This document shows, piece by piece, positions 53,310 to 61,338 of a stretch of 64,000 bases of DNA. The number at the start of each line of letters is the position of its first letter. Within the stretch, counting starts at the first letter, position 1. Under the pieces are notes generated by a model that searched no databases, was not told the origin of the DNA, and saw only the letters and a list, made by a program, of their open reading frames with translations. The stretch comes from Bacteroidota bacterium (GTDB lineage: Bacteria > Bacteroidota > Bacteroidia > UKL13-3), in NCBI GenBank assembly GCA_027484685.1, contig JAIXSO010000060.1:1-64000 (forward strand). The letters are read 5' to 3'. Both the position numbers and the translations under genes were made by a program.

Positions 53310-54824
53310 ATGAGAAAATATATTGACTACAAAAATGAAATAACAGATTCTGAATTATTTGATGGTTTAGTTGGTTTTGGACTTTTTGCCGAAAAAATTC
53401 CGAACTTTTTGACAAGTGCCGATTTCTTAAATTTTGTAAGTACTTTACCATTTCCAATAAATGACAAACCTAAAGATTACATACGCTATTCAAATATGCG
53501 TAATATCAATATACCAAGACATTTGGCAATTCCAGAACCATTTGCTTATGCAAATCAATGTAAAGTACTCTCGAATAATTGGTCTAAAATAAAGAAACAT
53601 TTTGAACAAAAAACAGATAAAGACGAATTTAAAATAAGTAGAATTCATTTAAGAAAAATGGTTCGAAAGTCTGAATTATTTGAAATGAACTATAAAAATT
53701 TTGACAAAGATGGATCTCCTGACCAAGATATTGTTATCAGAAGTAAATACATTGCTTTTGCAGATATATCAAATTGCTTTCCTAGTATCTATAGTCACTC
53801 AATTGCATGGTCGTTAGTAGGAAAAATTAAGTCGAAATTACATAAAAGCCCATTGTTATGGTATAACCAGTTGGACTTCTATACAAGAAATGTAAAATTT
53901 GGTGAAACAAATGGTGTGCTCATTGGACCTCACTCATCGAATCTAATTTCTGAGATTGTTCTTGTTACTGTAGATAAAGAACTGACAAAGCATGGCTTTA
54001 AATTTATAAGAAACATAGATGATTATAACTGTTATGTAAACAGCTATGAAGAGGCAGAAAGATTTTTTTTATGTTTGTCAGAAGAACTTAAAAATTATGA
54101 ATTATTTTTGAATAATAAGAAATCTAAAATAATACCACTACCTCAAGCAAGTGTCAAAAACTGGGTAACAAAGCTAAATCATTTCAATTTTACAAATACC
54201 TATATAGTAAATAATAAAGAAGCTATTAGAGTTAAAGAACTAAAAGGTTTCTTGGATTTTGCTATTGAATTGATGCTAGAAGAAGATTCTGATGCTTCCA
54301 TAATTAATTATGCTATTAAAATACTTTCCAATAAACATTTGGATAGAAATGCCAAAGATTATTTTATTAAAAAAATACATCACCTAGTATTATTATATCC
54401 TTATTTAATACACCTTCTTGAAAAACAAGTTTTTGAACCAAACCAAATTGACAAATCAGTCATTAAAACTATTGCTGAAGATATATATGCTTATGGAGTG
54501 AAAAAGAAAGTTTATGAGGCATGTTCTTATGCATTATACTGGGCAATTAAATATGGTTTTGAAATGGACACTGAGACAATAAAAAAGGATTCTATTAATT
54601 CTATGGATTGCATTTTTTTAATGTTATCATATTTGTATGACAAAAAGTATCATAGGAAATTGTATTTGAAAGAATATAAAGACCTTGCAATGGAGCTAAA
54701 AAAGAACGACTTTGACAGGTATTGGTTATTTATCTATGAAACACTTACTGAGTCTCATTTGCCTGACAATTATGGAAATATGAAGCGGTTAAATTTGACA
54801 TTTATCAAACCTGAATTTAACTAA
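53310..54824 (+). CDS. Abi/DRT-type reverse transcriptase
   Basis: A protein of 504 residues. Reverse transcriptase motif A is FADISNCFPSIY (Asp152), motif B is NGVLIGPHSSNLISE (about 201-215), and motif C is IDDY (236-239) in place of YADD. The C-terminal 230 residues are helical without a recognised domain, as in Abi and unknown-group (DRT) anti-phage reverse transcriptases. Retron or group II intron types are unlikely because no X/thumb or HNH domain is seen. A defence role is inferred. The subclass is not decided. Confidence 0.8.
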   Translation: MRKYIDYKNEITDSELFDGLVGFGLFAEKIPNFLTSADFLNFVSTLPFPINDKPKDYIRYSNMRNINIPRHLAIPEPFAYANQCKVLSNNWSKIKKHFEQKTDKDEFKISRIHLRKMVRKSELFEMNYKNFDKDGSPDQDIVIRSKYIAFADISNCFPSIYSHSIAWSLVGKIKSKLHKSPLLWYNQLDFYTRNVKFGETNGVLIGPHSSNLISEIVLVTVDKELTKHGFKFIRNIDDYNCYVNSYEEAERFFLCLSEELKNYELFLNNKKSKIIPLPQASVKNWVTKLNHFNFTNTYIVNNKEAIRVKELKGFLDFAIELMLEEDSDASIINYAIKILSNKHLDRNAKDYFIKKIHHLVLLYPYLIHLLEKQVFEPNQIDKSVIKTIAEDIYAYGVKKKVYEACSYALYWAIKYGFEMDTETIKKDSINSMDCIFLMLSYLYDKKYHRKLYLKEYKDLAMELKKNDFDRYWLFIYETLTESHLPDNYGNMKRLNLTFIKPEFN

Positions 54825-55136
54825 GTGTAATGGACTACCTCATAATAGTATGCTTGCGCTAGCTGCTGATTTTTCTATATTTTGTAGTTTCAAATTTTTC
54901 TTTTAGGTTATAGTAGGTTTGTAGTTTCTATTCCGTAGCCAGCGCTAGCCTGCAAACCGTTATCAACTCCCAAAATACTACTATCAAGATTTCATACTTT
55001 GCAACTTACTCCGCATTCCACATTCCGAAATCCGCACTTCGGGCTATGCACTTAACATTTCGCATGCTGTTATTTGATTATTATCAACTCCAGTTCAATT
55101 GTTTTTAGGTATTTTTACCAAAAATATTTAACACAA
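54825..55136. other. Gene-free stretch between RT and kmo
   Basis: It holds TGCTTGCGCTAGCTGCTG and GCCAGCGCTAGCCTGC (inverted around GCGCTAGC) and two TTATCAACTCC copies. No ORF, promoter or RNA family is recognised. It might carry an RNA for the RT gene, but no direct sign was seen. Confidence 0.35.
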
Positions 55137-56471
55137 ATGCAAGAAAAAATTACAATTGTAGGTGGTGGTCTTTCGGGTTCATTATTAGCTATATACATGG
55201 CAAAACGTGGTTTTGAAGTGAGCCTTTTTGAACGCAGACCCGATATGCGTAAAAACAAAATTTATGCTGGTAAATCAATCAACTTAGCATTGTCAACTCG
55301 TGGTTTAAATGCACTTTCAAAAATTGGTTTAGATACCGAAATATTAAACGATGCCATTCCTATGGCTGGCCGCATGATGCATAGTGTAAAAGGCGAACTA
55401 ACTTATCAGCCTTATGGTAAAGAAGGGCAAGCCATTAACTCAGTTTCGCGCGGCAGGTTAAATACCAAATTGGTAGAATTAGCCGATGAATACCCAAACA
55501 TTACCATTTACTTTAATGCCAAATGTGTGGATGTAGATTTAACCAAAAACTTGTGTGTTTTTGAAATGGAAGATGGCAGTAAAAAAGAAGTTTGGAGCGA
55601 TAGAATTATAGGAACTGATGGTGCTTTTGCAGCTACTCGTGGTAAAATGCAAATGGGCGATAGGTTTAATTACTCGCAAAATTATTTGCACGTAGGTTAT
55701 AAAGAATTGGTTATTCCTGCGGGTCCTAATGCGGAGTTTTTAATGGAAAAAGGGGCATTGCATATTTGGCCTCGTGGCTCTTATATGATGATAGCTTTAC
55801 CAAATCCGGCAGGCGATTTTACTTGTACTTTATTTATGCCTTTTGAAGGCGAATATGGTTTTGCTAACTTAGATACCAAGGAAAAAGTGGTTGAATTTTT
55901 CAATACCAATTTCCCTGATGCTGTGGCATTAATGCCTACTTTAACCGAAGATTTTTTCACCAACCCAACTTCAAGCTTGGTTACTGTTAAATGTTATCCT
56001 TGGGTAAAAGAAGATAAATTGGCTTTAATGGGCGATGCTGCTCATGCCATTGTTCCATTTTATGGTCAAGGTATGAACTGTAGTTTTGAAGATGTGGTAG
56101 TTTTTGATGAGTGCGTTGAAAAATATTTTCCCAATTGGACAAAAGTATTTGACGAATACCAAAAATTACGCAAACCAAATGCTGACGCCATAGCCGATTT
56201 GGCTGTTCAAAATTATTATGAAATGGCCGATAAAGTAGGCGATAAAGAGTTTTTACATAAAAAACATATTGAACACGATTTAAGCGATTTATATCCTGAA
56301 AAATACAAATCGCAATACGAGTTAACTACCTTTAGTTTATCATCGTATAGTTATGCTTTAAACCAAGGTAAGAAAAACGAAGCTTTGATAGACCGCATTA
56401 TTGCCGACAAAGCCGAAGACAAAATAAAAGATGCCGCATACATGGATACCTTGTGGCATTTATTAGCATAA
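55137..56471 (+). CDS. kmo: Kynurenine 3-monooxygenase
   Basis: A protein of 445 residues from ATG 55137 (MQEKITIVGGGLSGS). It hydroxylates kynurenine with NADPH and FAD in tryptophan catabolism. The FAD motif GGGLSGSLLAIYMAKRG, the KMO-type YAGKSINLALSTRGLNAL and the second FAD motif MGDAAHAIVPFYGQGMN are all visible. Length fits the family. It stands alone; the cyclase gene at 22487 could be the upstream formamidase. Confidence 0.93.
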   Translation: MQEKITIVGGGLSGSLLAIYMAKRGFEVSLFERRPDMRKNKIYAGKSINLALSTRGLNALSKIGLDTEILNDAIPMAGRMMHSVKGELTYQPYGKEGQAINSVSRGRLNTKLVELADEYPNITIYFNAKCVDVDLTKNLCVFEMEDGSKKEVWSDRIIGTDGAFAATRGKMQMGDRFNYSQNYLHVGYKELVIPAGPNAEFLMEKGALHIWPRGSYMMIALPNPAGDFTCTLFMPFEGEYGFANLDTKEKVVEFFNTNFPDAVALMPTLTEDFFTNPTSSLVTVKCYPWVKEDKLALMGDAAHAIVPFYGQGMNCSFEDVVVFDECVEKYFPNWTKVFDEYQKLRKPNADAIADLAVQNYYEMADKVGDKEFLHKKHIEHDLSDLYPEKYKSQYELTTFSLSSYSYALNQGKKNEALIDRIIADKAEDKIKDAAYMDTLWHLLA

Positions 56472-56531
56472 ATTTTTTTGTAAGTCCTCTAGCTAATGGA
56501 ATTGCTATTGACACTTTAAAAAAATTATTTG

Positions 56532-56910
56532 GTCATACTGTAAGCATCTTCCTTGAATTTGTAGAAGATAGCTAATGGAAAGAGGCTAGTAAACGAGGAA
56601 TATTCCTTCGGAATTACCCATATTGTTAAACACAAAAATAGTCATGCTGTAAGCATCCTCCTTGAATTTGAAATTGTTAGCTAATGGAATGAGGATAGTA
56701 GACAAGGAATCCCGCAATGCGGGACTAGGAATGACTTAGATTGTTAATTACAAATTCGTCATGCTGTAAGCATCTTCCTTGATTTTGAGTAGTTAGCTAA
56801 TTGAATGAGGATAGTAGACAAGGGGGATTCCTACGGAATGACTTAGATTGTTAAACACAATAATAGTCGTGCTGTAAGCATCTTCCTTGAATTTGTAACA
56901 GATAGCTATT
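56532..56910. repeat. 110-bp repeat family, four tandem-like units
   Basis: Units begin with GTCATGCTGTAAGCATC at 56532, 56641, 56758 and 56866 (spacing 109, 117, 108). Each continues CCTTGAATTTG, AGTTAGCTAATGGAATGAGG, then a variable palindromic part such as AATCCCGCAATGCGGGA, and ends GGAATGACTTAGATTGTTAA. Another unit is at 57363 and a truncated one at 57481. The GIY-YIG gene lies inside the family. Confidence 0.8.
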
Positions 56911-56992
56911 TACAAAACTAACATCATCTTACTTTAACAAAAAATTTGCTTCTTGTTTATCAATAACTAATTTCGTCAGTAATTTTTGATTA

Positions 56993-57292
56993 ATGAGTAA
57001 TTTTGATTTAAACAACTATGTGTATATAACTTCAAATCCTGGAAGGACAGTTTTTTATATAGGAGTAACTAATTCATTAGAAAGAAGGATAGCTGAACAT
57101 TTTAGTAATAAAGGTAATTCCAAAACTTTTGCAGGAAAATATTACTGTTACGAATTAATTTATTTTGAAATATTTAAAGATATTAAAGAGGCAATTTGCA
57201 GAGAAAAAGAACTTAAATCCTGGTCGAAAGCAAAAAAATTAGACTTGATTAAAGCAGTAAATCCAAAATTGAAACGATATGATATTTTATAA
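56993..57292 (+). CDS. GIY-YIG nuclease domain protein
   Basis: A protein of 99 residues, a single GIY-YIG domain. The motif appears as YVYITSNPGRTVFYIGVTN, the catalytic Arg in SLERRIAEHFSNK, and the Glu in EAICREKELKSW. Such small proteins are common in Bacteroidota. It sits between the 5' half of a repeat unit (56866-56912) and sequence like the 3' half of a unit (57315-57340), so gene and repeats may belong together. Confidence 0.85.
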   Translation: MSNFDLNNYVYITSNPGRTVFYIGVTNSLERRIAEHFSNKGNSKTFAGKYYCYELIYFEIFKDIKEAICREKELKSWSKAKKLDLIKAVNPKLKRYDIL

Positions 57293-57299
57293 GTTTCTA

Positions 57300-57487
57300 T
57301 TTCAATTAAATAGATTTAGGAATATTCCTTCTGAATGACATGGTTTTCCGAACACAAAAATTGTCATGCTGTAAGCATCCTCCTTGAATTTGGAGTAGTT
57401 AGCTAATGGGTTGGGTTTAGTAAACAAGGAATCCCGCAATGCAGGACTAGGAAGGACACGGATTTTCAAACAAAAAAATTGTCATGC
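57300..57487. repeat. Repeat units after the GIY-YIG gene
   Basis: GGAATATTCCTTCTGAATGAC (57313-57340 region) resembles unit 3' ends. A full unit runs from GTCATGCTGTAAGCATCC (57363) to AATCCCGCAATGCAGGACTAGGAAGGA, then a truncated GTCATGCC at 57481. The promoter of the next gene begins directly after. Confidence 0.7.
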
Positions 57488-57506
57488 CAATTGCATAAAA
57501 TCTTTT

Positions 57507-57514
57507 TACTTTTG
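57507..57514 (+). promoter_or_regulatory. TACTTTTG -7 element
   Basis: It matches TAnnTTTG and lies 8 nt before the ATG at 57523, implying a very short leader. No clear -33 partner. Confidence 0.4.
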
Positions 57515-57522
57515 TAACCACT

Positions 57523-57957
57523 ATGAAAAAAATACTTTTTGTACTCATCATATTTCTTTGCCAAAAAGGATTTGCGCAAAACTATACTGCCGAAAAATTG
57601 GCTATTTCTCAATTATTAATAAAACAGCAAGCTGCTTGGAATAATGGCAATATTGAGGGTTTTATGGCTCCTTATTGGTATAGCGATAGTCTTCAGTTTA
57701 TTGGTAAAAAAGGGATTACTTTTGGTTGGCAAAATACGTTAGATAATTACAAAAAATCGTACCCCGATACTTCAGCTATGGGTCAGTTAACTTTCGAAAT
57801 TGTTAAAATAGATGTATTGGCTAAAAACAATGCATTTGTTATAGGTAAATGGTTTTTAAATCGCCAAGCAGGTAAAGGAAATTTAGGAGGTTATTTTACT
57901 TTATTGCTTAAAAAAATGAAAGGTAAATGGGTTATCGTTTCCGATCATTCATCATAA
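57523..57957 (+). CDS. Secreted NTF2-like (DUF4440) protein
   Basis: A protein of 144 residues with signal peptide (LFVLIIFLCQKGFAQ). The SnoaL/DUF4440 fold is indicated by ISQLLIKQQAAWNNGNIEGF, TFGWQNTLDNYKKSYPD and the final strand LLKKMKGKWVIVSDHSS. It is exported, unlike the 51090 protein. Function unknown. Confidence 0.85.
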   Translation: MKKILFVLIIFLCQKGFAQNYTAEKLAISQLLIKQQAAWNNGNIEGFMAPYWYSDSLQFIGKKGITFGWQNTLDNYKKSYPDTSAMGQLTFEIVKIDVLAKNNAFVIGKWFLNRQAGKGNLGGYFTLLLKKMKGKWVIVSDHSS

Positions 57958-57995
57958 AGGGAAAGATTGAGTATGGCTTAAAGAAGTAAATTAAA

Positions 57996-58180
57996 AGCTC
58001 CATAGGAGCGATATTATTGTAATGAAAATAAATACAATCAGCATTTAAGCCCCTTCGGGGCGATACTTACTAATTAACCAATGCTTTAAAGAAGATTGTT
58101 GTAGAATATTGCTCTCAAATAAACCACATAGAACATAGAAAAATAGTTTTAAATTATTCGTATATTTTCTATGTGGTTTA
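57996..58180. repeat. Palindromic intergenic repeats
   Basis: GCTCCATAGGAGCGATA (57996-58012) and AGCCCCTTCGGGGCGATA (58048-58065) are two short hairpins followed by CGATA, a motif common in Bacteroidota intergenic DNA. 58116-58180 forms a larger stem, CCACATAGAACATAGAAAA against TTTTCTATGTGG, related to 32823-32883. The larger stem may end the convergent genes. Confidence 0.6.
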
Positions 58181-58187
58181 CATGCTT

Positions 58188-58736
58188 TTATGCAAAAATA
58201 ATTAAGAATAAAATTGGGAAAACAATCCCTGCTAAAGCCAATTTCCAACCTCTTTCCTTAAACGATAATCGGCCTTTCGGAATCATAATAATACCTGTAA
58301 TGGCAATGGTAACCAACGATAATCCAAAAATATCAGAATAATAAATCCACCAATTAGAAGTATTTTTATGCAAAGTCATCATTTGGCTAATTAAAGGTGT
58401 TTTGGTAAAAGCTATTATTTCACCTTTGCCGCTAGCTAGTTCTATTTCTACTTCGTGGTTTTCGGCTATAATTTTTAGTTTGCCTTTGCGCACAAAATGT
58501 TTCTTCACTTTATCTTTAATGCCTAGTTCAGTATTTAAATAGTTTTTTACATAGTCTTCGGTAATCGAATCTTCTTTGGGCAGTTGCTTTTGAATTTCGG
58601 TAATGTTTAAAGTATATTTTTCGGGGTGCCAGCTATCGCGGTGGTTCATCATAATACCTGATAAGGCAAACGATAAAATAAGTCCTACATAAAAATAACC
58701 TAAATCTCGGTGTATGGCTCTGCTTGTTAACTTCAT
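58188..58736 (-). CDS. PepSY-associated membrane protein
   Basis: A protein of 182 residues. It has an N-terminal helix (IHRDLGYFYVGLILSFALSGIMMNHRD, the PepSY-TM opening), a periplasmic PepSY-like domain and two C-terminal helices (IFGLSLVTIAITGIIMI). Such proteins accompany siderophore receptors and may help iron reduction or release (family context). It follows the TonB receptor gene by 9 nt in the same orientation. Confidence 0.85.
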   Translation of the reverse strand: MKLTSRAIHRDLGYFYVGLILSFALSGIMMNHRDSWHPEKYTLNITEIQKQLPKEDSITEDYVKNYLNTELGIKDKVKKHFVRKGKLKIIAENHEVEIELASGKGEIIAFTKTPLISQMMTLHKNTSNWWIYYSDIFGLSLVTIAITGIIMIPKGRLSFKERGWKLALAGIVFPILFLIIFA

Positions 58737-58745
58737 TGTTATATA

Positions 58746-60869
58746 TTAAAATGTTAATCCTACTTGTACTGAATAATTAATGGGGGCAATTGGATTTAAG
58801 CTGTTATCGTCATGTATATTATAACTCATTTCGTTTAATACATTGGCTAATTTTCCGTTCAATCTCCAATTTTTATACTTGTATCCAGCTACTAAATCCA
58901 ACACAAAATAATCGTTTACTGGAATTAATCTATAAATATCGTTAGCTACTGTTAATCTGGTAGAACGGCCAGCAAAGCGGTTTCCAAAATACTGACTAAT
59001 TAAGCCAACGTTTAAGTTTTTTAGTTTGCCTTTGGCAATTTCGTAATTAACGCTTGCATTGGCTGTGTGGTTTGGATTATAGCGCAATTCGCTACCTACT
59101 GTAAAAGTATTGCTTTTGGTATAAGTAGTTTGGTTATAGCTGTATCCTGCCATTATTGAAAGGCCTTTTATGGGTTTATACATACCATCTATTTCAATAC
59201 CTTTACTTTCTGTTTCACCAGCTAGTTCTTTAATATTACTATTGGTATTTCCATTTAATAAGGATGTTTGAGCTAAATTGCTATTTACAATTAAATATAC
59301 AGTAGCGTTTAATTGCATTTTCCCATTTAAAAAGCGGTTTTTTACACCTACTTCATATTGGTCAATAATGGATGGTTTTATTGCATTTCCGTTAATATCT
59401 ACACCTGTATTTAAAGCAAATGAGTTAGAGTAACTACTAAAAATAGTATGGTTAATAGTTGGTTGTAAAATAATACCAACTTTGGGCGAAAATGGCTTGT
59501 CAAAAGTTTCGGTATTTACTGTTTTATTGGTCGAATAAGTTAAAACTTCTGATTGGCTCTGAACGTAATTATACCTACCGCCAATAAATATTTTTACATA
59601 TTTAGGAAAACTAATCAAGTTTTGAGCATACACACCAAAGCGGTTAATTGGAGTTTTGGTCAATGTGTTTTTAGTTAAATTAGGTGCGTTGGTTTCATTA
59701 TTGGCATTGTACTCGTTGTAAATATTTATAGAGTCATAGTTAGCAAAGTTGTTGTAAGCAGTAGTTTGAGTGGTAAATTGTTCTGCATCGGCACCAACTA
59801 ATACTTTATGAGTTATTCTGCCAGTTTTAAATAATACATTGGCATCTATTTGTTGGATGGTGTAATCATCACCAACTTCCGATTTTTGTATACTACGTTT
59901 CCAATTTCCATTAGCTAATACCGCAGTAGAGCTTGGTCTAGCATTGGCAAATAACTCAGTGCCATAATTTCTATAACCTACTAAAGCGCTTAAATCCCAT
60001 CTCTTGTTAAGGCTAATATTGTATTTGGCCGATAAAAATGATTGGTTGGCATTGTACCTTCCCCAACTTACGCCTGTAAATCTATCTCTTGGTAAGTCAA
60101 CTATTTGGTAATTAATAATACCTGCTCCAAAATCAGGGACGGTGCTACTTTTGGTAAAATCACCTTCAATTAATAAGGTTGATTTTGGGTTTATTTTAAA
60201 TAAAAAAGATGGATTGATGTAAAACGAACTACTTTCTACGTATTTTCTAAAACTATTACCCTGTTGGTACGAGGTATTTAACCTAAATGCGATGGTTTTG
60301 CTTTTATTTAAAGGTCCAAACACATCAATTTGAGGTTTGAAATTATTGAAGCTAGCGTAGGTAAAATCTATATTTCCACCAAATTCAAATTTGGGTTTTT
60401 TAGTAATAATATTCAATATACCTCCAGGAGCTACATTTCCATATTCAATAGCAGTATTACCTTTTAACACTTCTATTTTATCAATTCCGCTCATTTCTAT
60501 TTTCATTCCGTTAAAAAAGCGGATACCATTTTTAAAAGTATTGGTCGATGAAATATTTGAACCTCTTGATGCAATTTCTTCTTGATAACCTCCCGTGTTT
60601 CCCATTATATAAACACCATTTACATTCTTGAGCACATCGGTTAAATTACTAATTTGTTGCTGTTGCAATGTTTTTCCATCTAAAATGGTAATAGCTTGGG
60701 GTAAATCCATTTCAGTAATGCCATTTTTCGATATTTTGGGTGTTTTTAAAATAGAACCTTCAATGGTAACCTCTTGTAATTCTTTGTTTTGAGTAGAATC
60801 TTTTTTAGAAGTTTGAGCAAAACCTCCAATTGAAATAGTTAATAAAGTAGTGAGTAAGTAAAATTTCAT
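58746..60869 (-). CDS. TonB-dependent siderophore receptor
   Basis: A protein of 707 residues. Signal peptide (LLTTLLTISIGGFAQ), plug domain (EMDLPQAITILDGKTLQQQQ, MSGIDKIEVLKGNTAIEYGN, GGILNIITKKP), and a 22-strand-type barrel ending VQVGLTF. The plug sequences are of FhuA/FoxA ferric-siderophore type; the ligand is unknown. The PepSY gene follows. The palindrome ATTTAGA-N5-TCTAAAT directly upstream of the -7 element suggests iron-dependent repression. Confidence 0.9.
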   Translation of the reverse strand: MKFYLLTTLLTISIGGFAQTSKKDSTQNKELQEVTIEGSILKTPKISKNGITEMDLPQAITILDGKTLQQQQISNLTDVLKNVNGVYIMGNTGGYQEEIASRGSNISSTNTFKNGIRFFNGMKIEMSGIDKIEVLKGNTAIEYGNVAPGGILNIITKKPKFEFGGNIDFTYASFNNFKPQIDVFGPLNKSKTIAFRLNTSYQQGNSFRKYVESSSFYINPSFLFKINPKSTLLIEGDFTKSSTVPDFGAGIINYQIVDLPRDRFTGVSWGRYNANQSFLSAKYNISLNKRWDLSALVGYRNYGTELFANARPSSTAVLANGNWKRSIQKSEVGDDYTIQQIDANVLFKTGRITHKVLVGADAEQFTTQTTAYNNFANYDSINIYNEYNANNETNAPNLTKNTLTKTPINRFGVYAQNLISFPKYVKIFIGGRYNYVQSQSEVLTYSTNKTVNTETFDKPFSPKVGIILQPTINHTIFSSYSNSFALNTGVDINGNAIKPSIIDQYEVGVKNRFLNGKMQLNATVYLIVNSNLAQTSLLNGNTNSNIKELAGETESKGIEIDGMYKPIKGLSIMAGYSYNQTTYTKSNTFTVGSELRYNPNHTANASVNYEIAKGKLKNLNVGLISQYFGNRFAGRSTRLTVANDIYRLIPVNDYFVLDLVAGYKYKNWRLNGKLANVLNEMSYNIHDDNSLNPIAPINYSVQVGLTF

Positions 60870-60900
60870 ATTTGCTATTTAGAATTGTTTTAAATATGGG

Positions 60901-60931
60901 CAAATGTATATTATTTAGATTTGGTCTAAAT
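60901..60931 (-). promoter_or_regulatory. Promoter with palindromic operator
   Basis: On the minus strand TACATTTG (60908-60901) fits TAnnTTTG. Directly upstream, ATTTAGA-TTTGG-TCTAAAT (60913-60931) is a perfect 7-bp inverted repeat filling the space between -33 and -7, so a bound repressor would block transcription. A metal-dependent regulator of Fur or DtxR type is the likely ligand (inference from gene content). Confidence 0.6.
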
Positions 60932-61086
60932 AAAAATAGGGTGATATCTATCAAAAATTAATCTAATATTGGTCTTTATTCATTTGGATGAAATTTATAA
61001 GTACGCAAAACGCTTATAAACAGAATATTAGCAAATTTTAAATGTTTTTTGGAAATGTAGATAATGGAGAATTGCCGAAAGGGCAT

Positions 61087-61188
61087 AAAAAAAGGGCAAG
61101 CTTACTGCATCGCACCGCTACAACTTTACGCCCTTGCTACATTCCTGTCCTGGGGGATTAAAAGGAGCTGGTCGTACAGGGCTCACCC
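61087..61188 (-). ncRNA. ffs: Signal recognition particle RNA (small bacterial type)
   Basis: On the minus strand the apical helix shows the conserved segment CCCCCAGGACAGGAATGTAG followed by CAAGGG, matching the Ffh-binding loop region. Closing strands (GAGCCCTG near the 5' side) pair across it, and the RNA ends in GCCC with a T7 run. The ends are estimated from promoter and T-run. Confidence 0.85.
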
Positions 61189-61193
61189 GAGCG

Positions 61194-61224
61194 CAAAAGT
61201 AACTTTTTTTCTATTTTATACAAA
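61194..61224 (-). promoter_or_regulatory. TTTG-N19-TACTTTTG promoter of the SRP RNA
   Basis: On the minus strand TTTG (61224-61221) and TACTTTTG (61201-61194) are separated by exactly 19 nt, the Bacteroidota sigma consensus, just before the SRP RNA. Confidence 0.75.
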
Positions 61225-61338
61225 CCATTAATTAAAATAAGTTTTTGTTTGCCTTTTCACCTTGATTACTAGTGATAAAATAGTTTTTAATACAACTAAA
61301 AACCACCTTTTGATTACTTATTATTGAATTGAATAAAA

